Below are positions 42,003 through 54,370 of a stretch of 64,000 nt of DNA, in pieces. The notes beneath the pieces are model-generated. The model had not been told where the DNA came from. It did not search any database and was given only the letters and a program-made list of their open reading frames with translations. The position numbers were made by a program, and so were the translations under genes. Each line of letters begins with the position of its first letter. Position 1 is the stretch's first letter. This stretch comes from Schizophyllum amplum (taxonomy: Eukaryota; Basidiomycota; Agaricomycetes; Agaricales; Schizophyllaceae): positions 248,001-312,000 of the forward strand of contig VDMD01000015.1 in assembly GCA_007026445.1 (NCBI GenBank). Direction: 5' to 3'.

Positions 42003-42833
42003 AGACGACTCGAAAGAACCTGATGAAGTTGACCTTGTCCCGCGGACCCCGCTTCTCTGTACTGCATCGTACTTCATTGCTTTTTGAATGCTCTGGCACA
42101 TCGTCTGCCTGGCTGCTGCCTGGTTCAATACGTACGCAGGTGGTACAAGTTCAACTCCGGCATGCAGGGCCCTCGACCGTCGGAAGATTTGGCAGAGGGA
42201 TCTGGGGCGCAAAACTCTGAGAGCCGTGAACAAAACTGTGCCGGTGACATAATTGTGTCAGGCGGTCGACAGACGCGCGGGGATGGGCTCATCGTCCAAC
42301 TCGACGCTCAAGCCAGCGTCAGAACTGATGCGTACACTGTAGCAATTGCCGCGGGTGTACTTAGGAGACAACGCACTAAGACAAGTTGAAGTCACTGAAT
42401 TTGAAGTCTCCATAACGGTTACGCCACACATTACCCGTTGCGAAGAGGTGCGTATTCCCACGATTTAGGTGGGGGACGACGGTCGTGCGCGAGGTTACCT
42501 CCAACCGACGAGCTCTCTAATAGGTCTATCGTATCCTTACGGTTCCGTTATTTTCTATTTGGTGGAGGCTTATCCTAGGTTCTGGGCAGACACGGGCTCG
42601 TCTCTTCCCACCGCACTCTGTCGAAATCTTGGTTTTCAAGGGCCACCTACGCGACCACGGGTACCCAGCGCGGCACGACAACGCACGCAGTCCAGCGACA
42701 AAAACGCACACGCGACGTTCACGGACTCTCCCCGTCGTTCCCAGCAGCAGATCTCCTTGACGGTCATCATTGTCGACGGCGAGCACCCGCCCTACACTTT
42801 CGTAATACCTAATCTTTCGCAAATCCTTTTATA
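42003..42833. other. Intergenic, upstream of the RRM-Pumilio gene
   Basis: 831 bp between same-strand genes; probably a promoter with a long 5' UTR. No motif or repeat that I can support. Confidence 0.4.
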
Positions 42834-45800
42834 ATGTCTCTATCGGCCCCGGACAACAATGGGTCCTACTCGAGGATCCCCCATAGTGGCAAAACACCCC
42901 CGCCGGCGCCCTCAGCGGCATACGCCAAGAGGTGCGTGTTCTGACCCCCGTGACGCCCGCAGTTGTACTGAAAAATGTCTCACAGGGCGCGAGAGCTCCA
43001 GGCTTCAGAAAGCCTCGGGAACGGCGCGCGCTACAGGCCTCCTGCGCTGCGCGCCTTGGCGTCGGGTGGCTCTCCTCCTAACGAGGGACCTCCGTCAGTC
43101 GTGTCTCCCACGGAGGGAGGCCCTCTGCCCCCGAGTAATTACCCTCCCGGGTTCAGGAGGGCCAGGGCTGGCACCCTCCCTTCGAACGTGCAACTTGCCG
43201 CGCAACGCTTCGCTGCAGCGTCGACCAACCTCAGCCCCTCCCCGTCATCGGAGTCTCTGCTCGATCAGCAGACCATGCCGCCGTCCGCGCCTAACCCGGC
43301 CTCCGCATTCGGTCCGACACGTCCTGGCCTCCGCCATTCCGCCTCCATCGCAGGCCCTGTCGCATCAGCGGCAAGCGAGCGCAACAGCCGCCTCAGGTCG
43401 GGCTCCCTGACCCTCCCGAGCCGGGGACTATCCAACGCATTCCCTTCCATTCTGTCGTCCTCCTGGCTACCGTCAGCCGGCGGCACGGGTTTTGCCACGT
43501 TGGATGAGCTGCACTCGGTTACCTCTGGCGAGTCCCAGTCTGGTGACTTCGACGTGCACACCCTGGACTACCTGGGGTTGGACGACGCGTATCTCATGCA
43601 TGATGGTCATCGTCTTCCTCCGCCAGCGGCCACGATTTCCGAACTGCGCAACCAGATGCAGGCGACTCTGGCGGGCAACCTCACGACGAACCCGTCGCGC
43701 CTGCGCGCCAGCACGGTCTCCAATCCGTACCGCGCGAGGCCGTCCGCGAGCTCTCTTATGCCAACTCCCGCAGCCGAAGAAGAGGAGGAGTACTTTGATG
43801 AATATAACGACCGCCATACTAGCTACAGTCGCCAACGCCTCAACAGTTATGAAGCCTCCGGTACAGACGCCTATTCGCAGTACATCGCGCAAAGCTTCAA
43901 GCCGACAGAGCATCTCGCCCCCGCTCGCCCGCGCGCTATCTCGGTTGGGAACTTGGATGAACCCATGCGCACCATCACTCGTCGTGCCACCACGGCCGAC
44001 CTGCATCCATACCTTGGTAACCTCGACTCGCAGCCGCCGCCCATGCCTGTCCCCCAAAACATCCCTCCTGCCATCCCAAGCCCCGCTAGCATCCTGAAGG
44101 AGAAGCTGACCGCTCGTGGCGGCACATCGCCGAACGTTCACTTCCCTAATGGCGAGCAGCCGCGGGGCTCCTCGTACCTGGTTGCGCCGGGTGGTCAGAC
44201 GCGATCCGTGTCCCCGAAGTCCGAGGGACCCGCTTCGCAGCAAATACAAACCCCGACGAGGTCCCTCTGGATCGGAAACCTCGACAGCGCTGTCACCAGC
44301 GAGCAACTCATCCACCATTTCGCGCCCTACGGTGCTATCGAGTCCCTGCGGCTGTTGCCCGAGAAGGTGCGCATTAACCCCGCGCGTCCCAGCACATACC
44401 TGATCAAACTCTTCCATAGGAATGCGGCTTTGTGAACTTCGTTGATCAGGCGGACGCCATCCGCGCAAAGGAAGACGTCCTGAACCGACTTGGTGGCAAC
44501 ATCGGCATGCCGAATGGCCAGACAGTTCGTATTGGCTTTGGGAAGGCCGACAGTGCTCCTGTCGCACCAGCCAAGGGCAATCCGACGAGCCCGGGACCTA
44601 TCGCGGCCTCAGCGCCCAAGTCGGCGACTGGTGCTCCTGGGATGTCCGGCATCGAGTCGCAGCTGCAGTCTACGCCGACCCGTGCGCTGTGGATTGGGTC
44701 AATTCCTTCGACGACCACGCCCGCCACCATCCTCAGCGTGTTCAGTCCTTATGGCCCCATCGAGTCCGCACGCGTTCTCACCCACAAGAACTGTGGCTTC
44801 GGTAAGCAGAATCTTCACAGTTAACCGCCGGCGTCTGCTCATAGTGCGTAGTGAACTTCGAACGTCTGGATGATGCTGTCCGTGCGCGCAAGGCCCTTAA
44901 CGGCCGCGATGTTCTGGGAAGTGATGTCGGCGCCATCCGCATTGGCTTTGCCAAGGTCCCCGTGAAGAACAGCACCGAGGGTGGAGAAGAGAACGCGCCT
45001 GTTACTTCCGTCACCGGCGTCGGTGACCTGAGTGTCGGTGCCACCATCCAAGCACTGCGCAACGTCAAGGGCGCGTCTACAATTCCCTCAGACCAGCAAG
45101 TGCTCAGCGGGATGGTGGAGAACTACCGCTCGAACCTCTTGCTGAGCATGATCAGCTCGGGCAAGCACAACTTCCCTGCGGACGTCGGCTCCATGCTTCC
45201 GGGCTGGGCCGCAGCCTTGACGGAGCAGCAGATGATCATGAGGGAGCTCAGCGGCGGCGACCCGGAGGCAGAGCAGGAGATCATAGCGCTCGCAGGTATG
45301 TGCACGCTTCCTTACCCAGCCTGTGAGGTCGCTGACATTCTGTAGACTTCCGTCCACCCACGATGTACTACACCGTCATCCCCTCGGTGTCTGAGCGTTC
45401 GCACAACAGGCGTTGGGACGCGGCCAAGCTGCGGGAGTTGCGCAAGCGTCTCGACTCGGGCACGATGTCCCCTGAGGACATCGACAGCGTTGCAAGCGAG
45501 TTCATCGAGGGCGAGATCGTTGACTTGGCGTCGGACTGGCTGGGCAACACGGTGAGTTCGAATGCACACGCGTGTACGGCCCTGAGCTCATCCTCGGTAC
45601 AGGTCGTGCAAAAGCTGTTCGAGAAGTGCAGCGCGGTTCCCCGTTTGGCCATGCTGGAGCGCCTCGCGCCTCATCTGGCTATGATCGGCATTCACAAAAA
45701 CGGCACCTGGGCCGCGCAGAAGGTCATCGAGTGCGTGCAGACGACGGAAGAGATCTCCCTGGTCGCGCAGAACTTGCGCCCGTACGCGCCGCCCCTCCTC

Positions 45801-47038
45801 CTGGACCAGTTCGGGAACTATGTCGTGCAGTAAGTTGCTACTGCTTGACGCTCGAGGGCATGTGCTAACTCTGTCGTAGGTGCTGTCTGCGCTTCGGCAG
45901 CCCCAACAACGACTTCATCTTCGACGCGATGGTGGACCGCATGTGGGAGGTCGCGCAAGGGCGCTTCGGCGCTCGCAGCATGAGGGCGTGTCTTGAGAGC
46001 CCGCACATCACCCGCAACCAGCAGAGGCGCGTCGGGACGGCCATCATCCTCAACTCGATCCCCCTCGCCACCAACCCCAACGGCGCGTTGCTCTTGACGT
46101 GGCTCCTGGACACTTCGGAGTTCCCGTCGCGATATGAGTTGCTGGCGCCGCGCTTCACGCCGCATCTGTCGCACCTCTGTACGCACAAGCTTGCGTCGCT
46201 CACGGTCCTGCGGATTGTGAACCAGAAGCACGAGCCCGAGGCCTCGTTCCAGATCGTCGACGCCCTCTTCAATTCGCCGGGGGACCACGTCCTCACGGAC
46301 GTCCTCGGCGACCAGGTCAACGGTGTGTCGGTGGTCCACAAGATCCTCACGAGCAGCTTTATCGCTCCTGATAACAAGGCCAAGTACATTGAGGCGACGA
46401 AGCGAGTGTTGATTGAGCTCAAGGTCATCGCGACGCAGGCGTACCGCCGCCTGATCGAGGAGGTCGGGCTGCCTGTCCCCAACTTCCAGCCGACGTACAA
46501 CAACCTCCCGCCCGGTAGCGGTGGTGGCGGCGGCGGCAAGTCGAAGGGCTCTCAGAGCAACACGTACAGCGTGCCAGGGCTGCCGAACACGTATGCGTCC
46601 AACGACCAAGGCCTGGCGGCGATGATGGCGAGCCTGCAGATGGGTGGGCAGAACGCGCAGGCGGGCCCGCCGCAACTGCAAGTCGATCCGGGCTACAACA
46701 ACCCGACACCGCCGCGCCGCACTCCCAGCTACTCGCCGTCGCCCGCCGCAGACCCGTACTCGCCGGCCTACAGCGGTGGACGCAATTCAGAGGCGCAGAC
46801 GCCGCGCGGCGGGGGCATGCGCCGGCACCCATCGCTGCCGTCCATGACGCCGCCGTACGGCTCGCAGTCGCCCGCGATGACACCGTCGAACAGCATGGGC
46901 GGCGTCGCGCCGCAACCTACCTACGCGACGGGGCCGATGACGCCGCAGAGCATGCAGAACATGCCGCCGCAGCTCTACCAGTACATGTACCACCAAGGGT
47001 ACCCACAGAGCCCGAACATGGGCACATTCCATGCCTGA
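42834..47038 (+). CDS. RRM plus Pumilio-repeat RNA-binding protein (Jsn1/Puf2-like)
   Basis: Post-transcriptional regulator combining RNA-recognition motifs with a Pumilio homology region, as in yeast Jsn1/Puf2. The ATG at 42834 begins MSLSAPDNNGSYSRIPHSG. About 450 disordered residues lead to a first RRM (TRSLWIGNLDSAVTSEQLIH; ECGFVNFVDQADAIRAKE) and a second (TRALWIGSIPSTTTPATILS; VNFERLDDAVRARKALNG). Pumilio repeats follow (ASDWLGNTVVQKLFEKCS, IGIHKNGTWAAQKVIECV, LLLDQFGNYVVQCCLRFG, ARSMRACLESPHIT, GDQVNGVSVVHKIL). A Gly- then Pro/Ser/Gln/Met-rich tail ends SPNMGTFHA, TGA at 47036. About 1,250 residues in roughly eight exons, all in phase. The Pumilio region is shorter and more divergent than in Puf3-type proteins. 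Confidence 0.88.
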
Positions 47039-47688
47039 ATCCAATGACACGACCGTTTACGACGATTTCTAGAGTGGATCATCCAGCGCTCCGCGAGCTG
47101 TGAACGCTAGCCCGCGCCCAAAAATGTATGTACGTTGCCCGATATTTGGTTTATAACAAACACCTTCCGTATATTCTGTCCGTTCGTTATACCCTACCCT
47201 CCCGTAAAACTGTACATCCCAAGCGTCCGTTGTCCATCCTCGAGCACGTTCATTTTCTCGACCCCGTTCTCTGCTTCCTTTCCTTTCGAATTCCAATACT
47301 ACTACCTATGTGATATGCATGGTTTGTCTGAACAGCAGGAAGCAGCGCGCTGGCGCGGCGGAGGTGTCTAGTACCTGTTGCTCGTCTTGTTTCTTGGCTT
47401 GTTACCCGTACGTCCCGGTTTGCGCTCGTTGGGCTACCCAGAACTCGAAACTGTATGATCGTCAGCACCGTCGGTGGATCTTGGACTTGTTGACTATGGC
47501 ACCAACTACACGATTATAACATGTCTTCCTCTCTGCCTCCTGAGCTTCGAGTCTGTGGGAGGCCCATTATCCAACATTGCCTGACGCGATTGAGTGAACG
47601 TTGAACAATGGTCGATGACGTAGAACGTGGCTATTGTTTCTGGTCGCGTTACCCGGGCCGGCATTCCTTGCCTCTCACCAACACGATC
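47039..47688. other. Intergenic
   Basis: 650 bp between same-strand genes. The first part (47.1-47.3 kb) is pyrimidine-rich on the plus strand and probably 3' UTR. No further feature seen. Confidence 0.4.
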
Positions 47689-48390
47689 ATGGGCAGCTCG
47701 GCGTCAAAAGCCAGAACACTACCAAAGAAGAAACCTTCATGGTCGGGTGCGAGGACAGGAGAGACTCCCCCACCGTCAAGACCAAGACCTGTTGCGAGCG
47801 AGACGAAGGACGACGGTGCGTGCTCACGTCCACTGGTGGTCCTTTGAATGCTCGCTAAGTCGCCTTCAGCTATTATGCGTGATGCTAGTGACCCGCAATT
47901 TCTCGCCAACCTGCGGAAACTCGGCGCCGTGAAGGTCGACCATCACATGCAGACCATGCGAGCGGTAAGTTCACGTCCCTTCGCCCGCATGCACATACCA
48001 TCCGCTGCCTCAACTGACATGCATGCCCATCTCAGGCCTCTGATGACACAACACAAATGTTGCAAACGCGCGCACGGACGGACGAGGAAGCCGCATCGTT
48101 CCAGCTCAGCCGCAATCACCTGTACTCCTACACCCTCACCCAACTCCTCGAGGAGCGCAAGACCCAACCCGTCGCCGCACTCGCAGAGAAATACAACATG
48201 GACGCTGCCAAGCTTGAGTCTCTGTGCCGGTTCGTGAATGTGCCGACAATTGATACGGCAAGGGAGAGGCGGCAGGTTATGGATAATGGGGAGGAGTACG
48301 TCGAGTCGCCGGTGAGTGTTGTCTCTGTGCCATTGTTGTGTGTTTCTCATTGTACTCTAGGCAATATGGGTGGCACCGAAGACGGTATAA
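47689..48390 (+). CDS. Short conserved-looking protein with myristoylation-type N-terminus
   Basis: Four exons. The ATG at 47689 begins MGSSASKARTLPKKKPSW, which has Gly2 and Ser6 as in N-myristoylation sites, followed by basic residues. The second and third exons give DPQFLANLRKLGAVKVDHHM and LSRNHLYSYTLTQLLEERKT, then ALAEKYNMDAAKLESLCRFV. The final exon after a GTGAGT donor encodes AIWVAPKTV with TAA at 48388. About 170 residues, mostly helical. I do not recognise a named family; the compact, well-spliced helical region suggests a conserved fungal protein, possibly tethered to a membrane by the acylated N-terminus. Confidence 0.65.
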
Positions 48391-48884
48391 TGAATGCCGG
48401 ACATCCTAGTTTGAACCCTTGCTTTTGTCGTCCGCCATCCAAAGAGACAATAGAAACGTTCCTTGATGCTGCTGGAATGCGACTCATCACTCGGAGACAT
48501 GCCATGTATCCCGAATCATACTCTTTGAGGTTTCCCTGAGGGCAGTCGGCCGGAAGTCAGACTCGAAGTCCCGCTTGCAGTCAATGCTGCATCCTCGAGA
48601 AGTCTGTAGATAGTTCCCGCTCATTCGCTTTATGATCAATGAATTCAGCTTGCTTTAGAGATCACTCTTCGTAGTAAAGAGGTGCTTGTGGGCATAGGAA
48701 AGGGTCACACAATGCTGAACACACTCTGCCTGACGTTGAGCCTCGGGTGGAGGCTTGAGCGCGCCACCGGTTCTCGGGCCGCATTCCCGAGGAGTCCGCG
48801 GATCACAAAATTCTGCGAATCACGAACGCGCCATTGCCACAGACGCGTAGCGCGCTCCTTGTCCGCTCCCTTCACGCCCTCTTC
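48391..48884. other. Intergenic
   Basis: 494 bp between same-strand genes. No recognisable feature beyond the presumed promoter of the FMP25-like gene. Confidence 0.4.
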
Positions 48885-51325
48885 ATGTTCCGTCGTGCTG
48901 TATCCGGAGGCGTTAGGTCAGGCGCTCGCGCTCTCTCCACAGCGGCCGCGCCATCTACGAGCCGTCGGGTTGGTCTGGCGGCGGCCTCAGCCGTGACGGT
49001 CGGCGGGGCATACTTCTACGCCTCGAGCAATCTCATTTGGAACGACGCCCCCGCCGATGCAGGCTTCCAGAGCGCGTCCTCGGACGAGAAGGCTGGAGAT
49101 GACTTGATTGTGTCTTCGAAGGTCGCCGAGCTGAACCCGGATGTCTTGGAGACATTCGTGTGGGGATCCAACAAGCGCGTTTCCGACCCGAAAACTTGCA
49201 ATGTATCACTGATGACCGGAAGCTCACAGGTCTAAGACCCTCGATCCCGAACAGGACGAAAGCCTGAAGCTCCCATCTCTCGCCAGTTGGTTGAACGGCG
49301 TTGCGCTGCGAGACCTTGCTCTGCATGAGCAGTATGGAGCCTGTGTGGATGCAAAGGGGGACGTCTATCAGTGGGGCGAGGGCTACTCGGGCGCTGATGC
49401 ACATGCGGACGGGAAGCCTGCGTTGACACTTCGGGGGAAGGTACGCCACTATGAGGTGCTCGATAGAAGACTCAAGCTCATTCATGTTCCCCGCTACAGA
49501 ACATCGTCCAGCTTCAACTGACGGAGTCTTGCGTATTTGCACTGTCTTCATCTGGAAAGGTCTACACTTTCTCCTCCTCGGCTGCAAAGCAAGCACTTCC
49601 TCAGCCACCTTCGCGTCCGTCCTGGCTGGGCACCCAGCTCTGGGGCGAGCCTTCCGCGGTAGATTTTGAGGAAGTCACTCCAAGGCAAACGCTGAAGCGT
49701 GGAGAGAAGTACGTCCCGCTGTCTTCCTCCTTGTCTCTGCTCGTCTTGCAAATAGCACTGCTGCCTTCGCCTCATCTTCTCCATCAGTCCTCTTCATGTA
49801 TTTTGTTCTCGTCGTGAGTCGTTGCTCACATGCGTACCAGGTTCACTTCAATTGCCGCTGGCGACGACCACCTCCTCGCACTCACCTCCCTTGGGCGTAC
49901 CTTCGCCCACCCCATCACTAAGGCCGCCAACGCCTGCGGTCAGCTCGGCTTCCGCCGCTTCGACATAGCCGACCCGAGCAAGCCCTCCGAGCGCATGCAG
50001 GTAGAGTTGAAGCCGCGCGCACCAAATGCCACGCTCCTCCGGGGCTCGGGCGCCGCTCCCTCTGACAACCTTGTCGCCACCGACGACGCCGACATCCGCT
50101 GGTGCCCGCACTTCTTCGAGGTGCCGGCGCTGCGCGGTATCGAGATGGAGGAGGTCGCAGCGGGCAAGCGCAGCAGCTTTGCCCGCACGCGGGACGGGCG
50201 GGTGCTCGCGTGGGGCGCAAACGAGGCGGGGTAGGTTTGAGGTCCAAGATGTGGGCGGTTGTTGAATTGAGTTTACAGGCAGCTCGGCCTTGGCCGCACC
50301 ATCAACCTCGATGTAGTCACCGTCCCTACGGAGGCAATCTTGTGGGCAGCCACGTCTCAGCGCACGCGCACGAAGTGCCTCGACGTTGCCGCGGGTGCGT
50401 ACTTATCTCTACGTACAGTTGCGCCATGCCTCGTCCACACCTTCTCCCTCACTCTTCTTCATTCTTCTTCGCCCAATCTTCTTCGTCCGCTTGTCAGCCC
50501 TCTACACCTGTCCACCCTCCTACGTAAAGTACTTCGAGCGTGCCGCACCTCCTCAGCATGTCACATCATGACTCCGCCCGTTCTGGACATCCTACAACTC
50601 CCTTCGTTCACCCGCCCGTTCTGGCACAGATAACTGATCACACCTGTCGCAGGCGGAAACCTGACCTGCTTCACTGTGGAGCGCGAGCCGGGGCAGGAGC
50701 CCAAATCGGTCGAGGTGCTGATGTGCGGCGACGGGCAGTGGGGCGGGCTCGGGGCCAACAACTACAGCACCGCACAGAGCACGCCGCTCCGCGCTCGCAA
50801 TGTTAGTGGTCTGGCAGAATGTGCGTACATAGAATGTTTTATCTCATCCTTCCTTGATTCTCTCCTCCTTCATATGTCGCTCTGCTTTTTCTACTTTGTC
50901 TCTGCCGTCCTCGTCCTGCGCCTCATCCTAGCCAACACCTGCGTCTTTGACAGCTGACCGACATACCCATAGACGACGACCAAACATCCGCCATGCAGCC
51001 CATCGGCCCACGCGACGTTGCCGTCTCCCCGACCGGCCATATCCTCCTCACACTGAACACCGCGGGCACCGACGCCTCCGCAGGCAAAGACCTCGTTGTC
51101 TGGGGCCGCAACCACGCGTACGAGCTAGGCACGGGCCGCGCCAAGAGCCTCCCCGCGCCAACGACGCTGTTCACGCCTGACGGCGCGCGCGTCATGTTGC
51201 GGCGGCAGCGGGCGAAGGAGGTCCGCGCTCTCGATGGGAGCGTGTGGAAGCGGAACGTCGAGGTGGTGCAACAGGCGGCGGTGGGGTATAACAGCAGCGC
51301 GGTGTATTGGCGGATAGCACAGTAG
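48885..51325 (+). CDS. FMP25: FMP25-like mitochondrial RCC1-repeat protein
   Basis: Yeast Fmp25 is an inner-membrane protein involved in complex III assembly. The ATG at 48885 begins MFRRAVSGGVRSGARALSTA, a basic, acid-free mitochondrial presequence, followed by a membrane segment (GLAAASAVTVGGAYFYASS). RCC1-type repeats follow: ETFVWGSN, LHEQYGACVDAKGDVYQWGE, ESCVFALSSSGKVYTFSS, AAGDDHLLALTSLGRTFAHP, GKRSSFARTRDGRVLAWGAN, QLGLGRTINLD, CGDGQWGGLGANNYS, LVVWGRNHAYELGTG. It ends AVYWRIAQ, TAG at 51323. About 620 residues. The intron after WGSN fits best as GC-AG (49175-49229). Several introns exceed 100 nt. A CBP4-like gene lies ~15 kb away. Confidence 0.82.
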
Positions 51326-51777
51326 TAGGGTAGGGTTGGTAAATGGGGGCCAGACGAGACTGTATCATAGCACTTTCCATAATATTGACGCACACCACTC
51401 ACACTCAGCCACTGGTGCAAGCAACACAAGGAATAAGTCATATACATGGGCACATACTACATACAGCGTACCGCGCACGAAGAGGGTACGCGTCAGGTCA
51501 TAGAGCGCACTGCTACGTAGGCAGGCATTATCATAAGCTAAGGAAAGTGGCAGGGGAAAACTCGTATACGGTATGGTAGGAGAAATGGTGAGCGAGCAAT
51601 CAAAGGGGCAAGGAGAGAACAGATGAGAATAAATATCTACGCTGGTAAGCAAAAGCCGGGCAAGAGAGAGAGCATGAGAATTTATACAATTACATTTCGG
51701 TCGGGCCTTGTTCTTCATCGTGAGTATAGTATCGGCGGTATGGCCGTCATTGAGGAGCAGCGTCGTAGCGCGCTCGC
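51326..51777. other. Convergent intergenic region
   Basis: 452 bp between convergent 3' ends; AT-richer than its surroundings. Nothing recognisable. Confidence 0.45.
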
Positions 51778-52802
51778 TCAGTGGTAGCAGGTGACCAGGA
51801 GGACGTTGAGGCCGCTCTCCTTCACCGCCCGCAGGTTCGCCGGATTGCGCTTCTTGCGAATGTCGCGGATGAGCGCGGAGCGGCTCGGGTGCATGACGCG
51901 CTGGACGGCGTCGGGCCCCTCCCCGCGCACAGCGAGATACTCGCGGATGTTGAGGAACGCGTTCGCCTTCAGCACGTTGCGCGCCGACGTCAGCGAGTCC
52001 GGCAGCTCGCCCGGGGCGAGGCCGAGCTCGATGATGAGCGACTGCAGCAGCGTGAGGCTCGACACGCGATCCTTGCTCGGGTTCGAGAGATACCTAGAAG
52101 AACACGATGGGCACCACGCGGGGGCACGAGGTGGGGAACTGGCACTCACGATGTGATGAACTTGCGGCATCCTCGTATAGCACGTCGTCGGCGCGCTCCG
52201 AGGCGATGTCCGAGACATCCTCGACGATAGGCCGCGCGCCGAGACCCATGACGGGGGCCGCGCCGCCGGAAGGAGCAACTGGGAAGCGCTTCTGCTTCCG
52301 GCTGTGCGGCGAGGCAGGGGGGCTCGAAGGGGCAGACGAAATTTCGCTCTCTGGCGTGGCGGCGCCAGAGACGCGCGCGCGCGCCGCGGCACCGGCCCTC
52401 TTGCCCCTGCGCGTCTTGCGCTTCTTCATCGACAGACTCGCAAAGTCCGCCGCAACGCGTCGGCATCCGCCGTAGACATGGCAGACGACGACGCGGGGGG
52501 CAGCGCGCGGCTGGCGGCGGCGCTGGGGGTCGCCGGGTCGGCGGTGGCGCGAGAGGTGCGGAGGAGGACAAAGTCTTCGTCGTCCGAGGCCTGGGAGCTG
52601 CTGCTCTGCGATCCATCGGAGCCCTCGGATGCGGAGTCGACGCCCCAGACGATCTCATCGTCATCCGTCGCGGCCTGCAGAGAAAGGGTAGACGTCGTCG
52701 ACGAGCGGGAGCGGGAGGATATGATATCAAAGCTAGAGGCGCACGATGATGCCGTGAACGTCGGGAGGCGACGGAGGCCCAGTCGATGGGGGTCGTAGAC
52801 AT
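51778..52802 (-). pseudogene. Unrecognised gene with three reading-frame changes
   Basis: The ATG at 52802 gives MSTTPIDWASVAS. Near 52758-52768 the plausible coding frame changes to an acidic Ser-rich segment (TASSCASSFDIISSRSRSST, DDDEIVWGVDSASEGSDG). It changes again near 52447-52460 to ADFASLSMKKRKTRRGKRAG and RPIVEDVSDIASERADDV, and again near 52160-52167 to KFITS. An intron then joins a well-formed exon (YLSNPSKDRVSSLTLLQSLI, LNIREYLAVRGEG, VMHPSRSALIRDIRKKRN) ending VTCYH, TGA at 51778. Each change needs one extra base. The start frame happens to stay open throughout, but its middle is Arg/Pro-rich like an antiframe. No domain is recognised; the helical C-terminus looks folded. It may be a functional gene with sequence errors rather than a true pseudogene. 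Confidence 0.5.
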
Positions 52803-53537
52803 GGTGGCGATGGGGATTGGGATAGTCGATGAAAGGGATCTTGCTCGAGAGGGGGGAACAGAACCAGCGGCTGCGCGTCGATCCTGATCTCCTGAGATTC
52901 AACTACAAAAAAGGGGCTAACGAACTGCGGGAAAAGGGTCAGCGCCAGCCGTCTGGTGTGCACCACGCAGCAGCACACATACGCGGGTCGTGGCGACACT
53001 CGGGCAAGGAGGGCACGCGGGGCCGGGAGCAGGTCAGGTTTTATGCGCTGCTAGTCGACGGCGCTGGAGGAAGGAAAAGAGGGTAGAAGGAGAAAGGGGA
53101 GTGGCCACGACGGACGCGAGAAGTAGAAAGAAGAAAGACAAGCTGCTCACAGCCCGCTCTCCGTCCGCTAGGGGCGTATATAAACGGCCACGTGCAAATA
53201 ATTACAGATGGGTTATTATGAAACTGATAACCCGTCTTATTCCCAGACAGTCTAACGCGCATCTAGCTTAGCTGTCGCTCTACAGCCAGGGCCGCTGGCT
53301 TTTTACACGATACAGCGCACGCCGTACTATACTAGCCTCGCTAGTGACTCTTTCCTCGCAACGCATTTGCATCGAGGAAGTCGCGGCACTTCCTTTCATA
53401 GCTCGTCGCCACCGGATTGTTCGACCTCCCGGCATGCCACACTCAGAACATGATCACACAGTAGGGGTTCTTCAACGCGTTCCATTGGCAGAGCGGCACA
53501 AGGGACATACTTAACGACCACAAGCAGATATCGAAAA
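52803..53537. other. Intergenic with possible small-RNA unit
   Basis: 735 bp between same-strand (minus) genes. The only structured element is the TATA/hairpin/T-run unit at 53177-53304 on the plus strand. The rest shows no coding signal. Confidence 0.45.
53177..53304 (+). ncRNA. Candidate small RNA unit (TATA box, hairpins, T-run)
   Basis: tatataaa at 53177-53184 is followed ~22 bp later by a 10-bp stem (gatgggttat at 53207-53216 with ataacccgtc at 53227-53236, one G-T wobble, 10-nt loop). The unit ends with a GC-rich hairpin (agccag/ctggct, 53284-53300) running directly into five Ts. TATA at about -25 to -30 and a T-run terminator is the layout of type-3 RNA polymerase III genes, giving a ~95-nt transcript. 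It is not recognisable as U6 or a tRNA. Speculative. Confidence 0.25.
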
Positions 53538-54245
53538 TCAAGCGGTCGCCAACGCTGCCCAGCTCTCATAGTCCGGCGACTGTGCGTCTGAGAGGAGCAC
53601 CGTGAACTGTCCTGGAGCAGTACGTTAGTATGTCGCGTCATCGTGAACAATGGTCAGGGGGGGGGATGCGGAACCCTTCAAGCTCCCAAACACAGAAAAA
53701 AATGAAACCCCAAAACCCATCCTCACTCACCATACCCCGCCCCATGAAAGCTCAGATTCGCCGCGCGCTCCCCGGATTCTGCGGCGACGTGTACGAATCG
53801 CGTACGCCATCACCGTCTCCGAGGCCCCGGCGCGAACGACAGCGCGGCGTCCACGCACCCGGCGCAGACGAAGGTCAGGCTGGCGTGCGTGCTGTTGACG
53901 AAGGTGCCGTCGGGGATGGGCGACATCGAGATGGAGGTGTTGGAGTAGATGGGCGGCTGGGCGTAGGCGCTGGGGAGTATACGGGTAGAATGGTAGATGG
54001 AGGCTGAAGGGGAAAGAGGTAGAGAAGAGGGACTGACGAGGCATGACGGAAGGAGACATGACGCTGCCCGCATTCTGCCAGCGGCAAGGAGGAGAGGGCC
54101 GACCATATGTTCTATATAGAGAAAAAAAATCAGCTACGTGTGCAGGACATCTGACACGAAACCCACCTCCGAAAGACACTCCGGCCCATCCTGCAGTGCC
54201 ATTTAACGGTACGACCTAGCGCACATTAGCCAGACAGACTCATCG

Positions 54246-54315
54246 AGCAATCAGGTCCATCGCGCAACCAGACCCATCGCGCAACCAGACCCATCGCGCA
54301 ACCACGTCTATCGCG
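54246..54315. repeat. Intronic 17-bp minisatellite
   Basis: About four copies of a 17-bp unit (gcgcaaccagacccatc) in tandem, the outer copies degenerate. Lies inside the long first intron of the CDH-type gene. Confidence 0.85.
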
Positions 54316-54370
54316 CAGCGAGAATTACGCTCGCCGTGCAACCCGACGTCTTTCGTCCACGGCGGCAACT

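Noticed and set aside
45818..46681. 287-codon minus-strand frame over the Pumilio gene
   Set aside because: Arg-rich antisense shadow of Pumilio exons.
51768..51845. tRNA-like A box (gctcagtggtag) and B box (ggttcgcc)
   Set aside because: Acceptor and anticodon stems do not pair and the B box lies inside the coding end of the 51.8-kb gene.
54190..54220. Frameshift at the second exon of the CDH-type gene
   Set aside because: Moving the acceptor to gcgctag adds VVPLNGTAG and restores phase; the exon is longer than first assumed.
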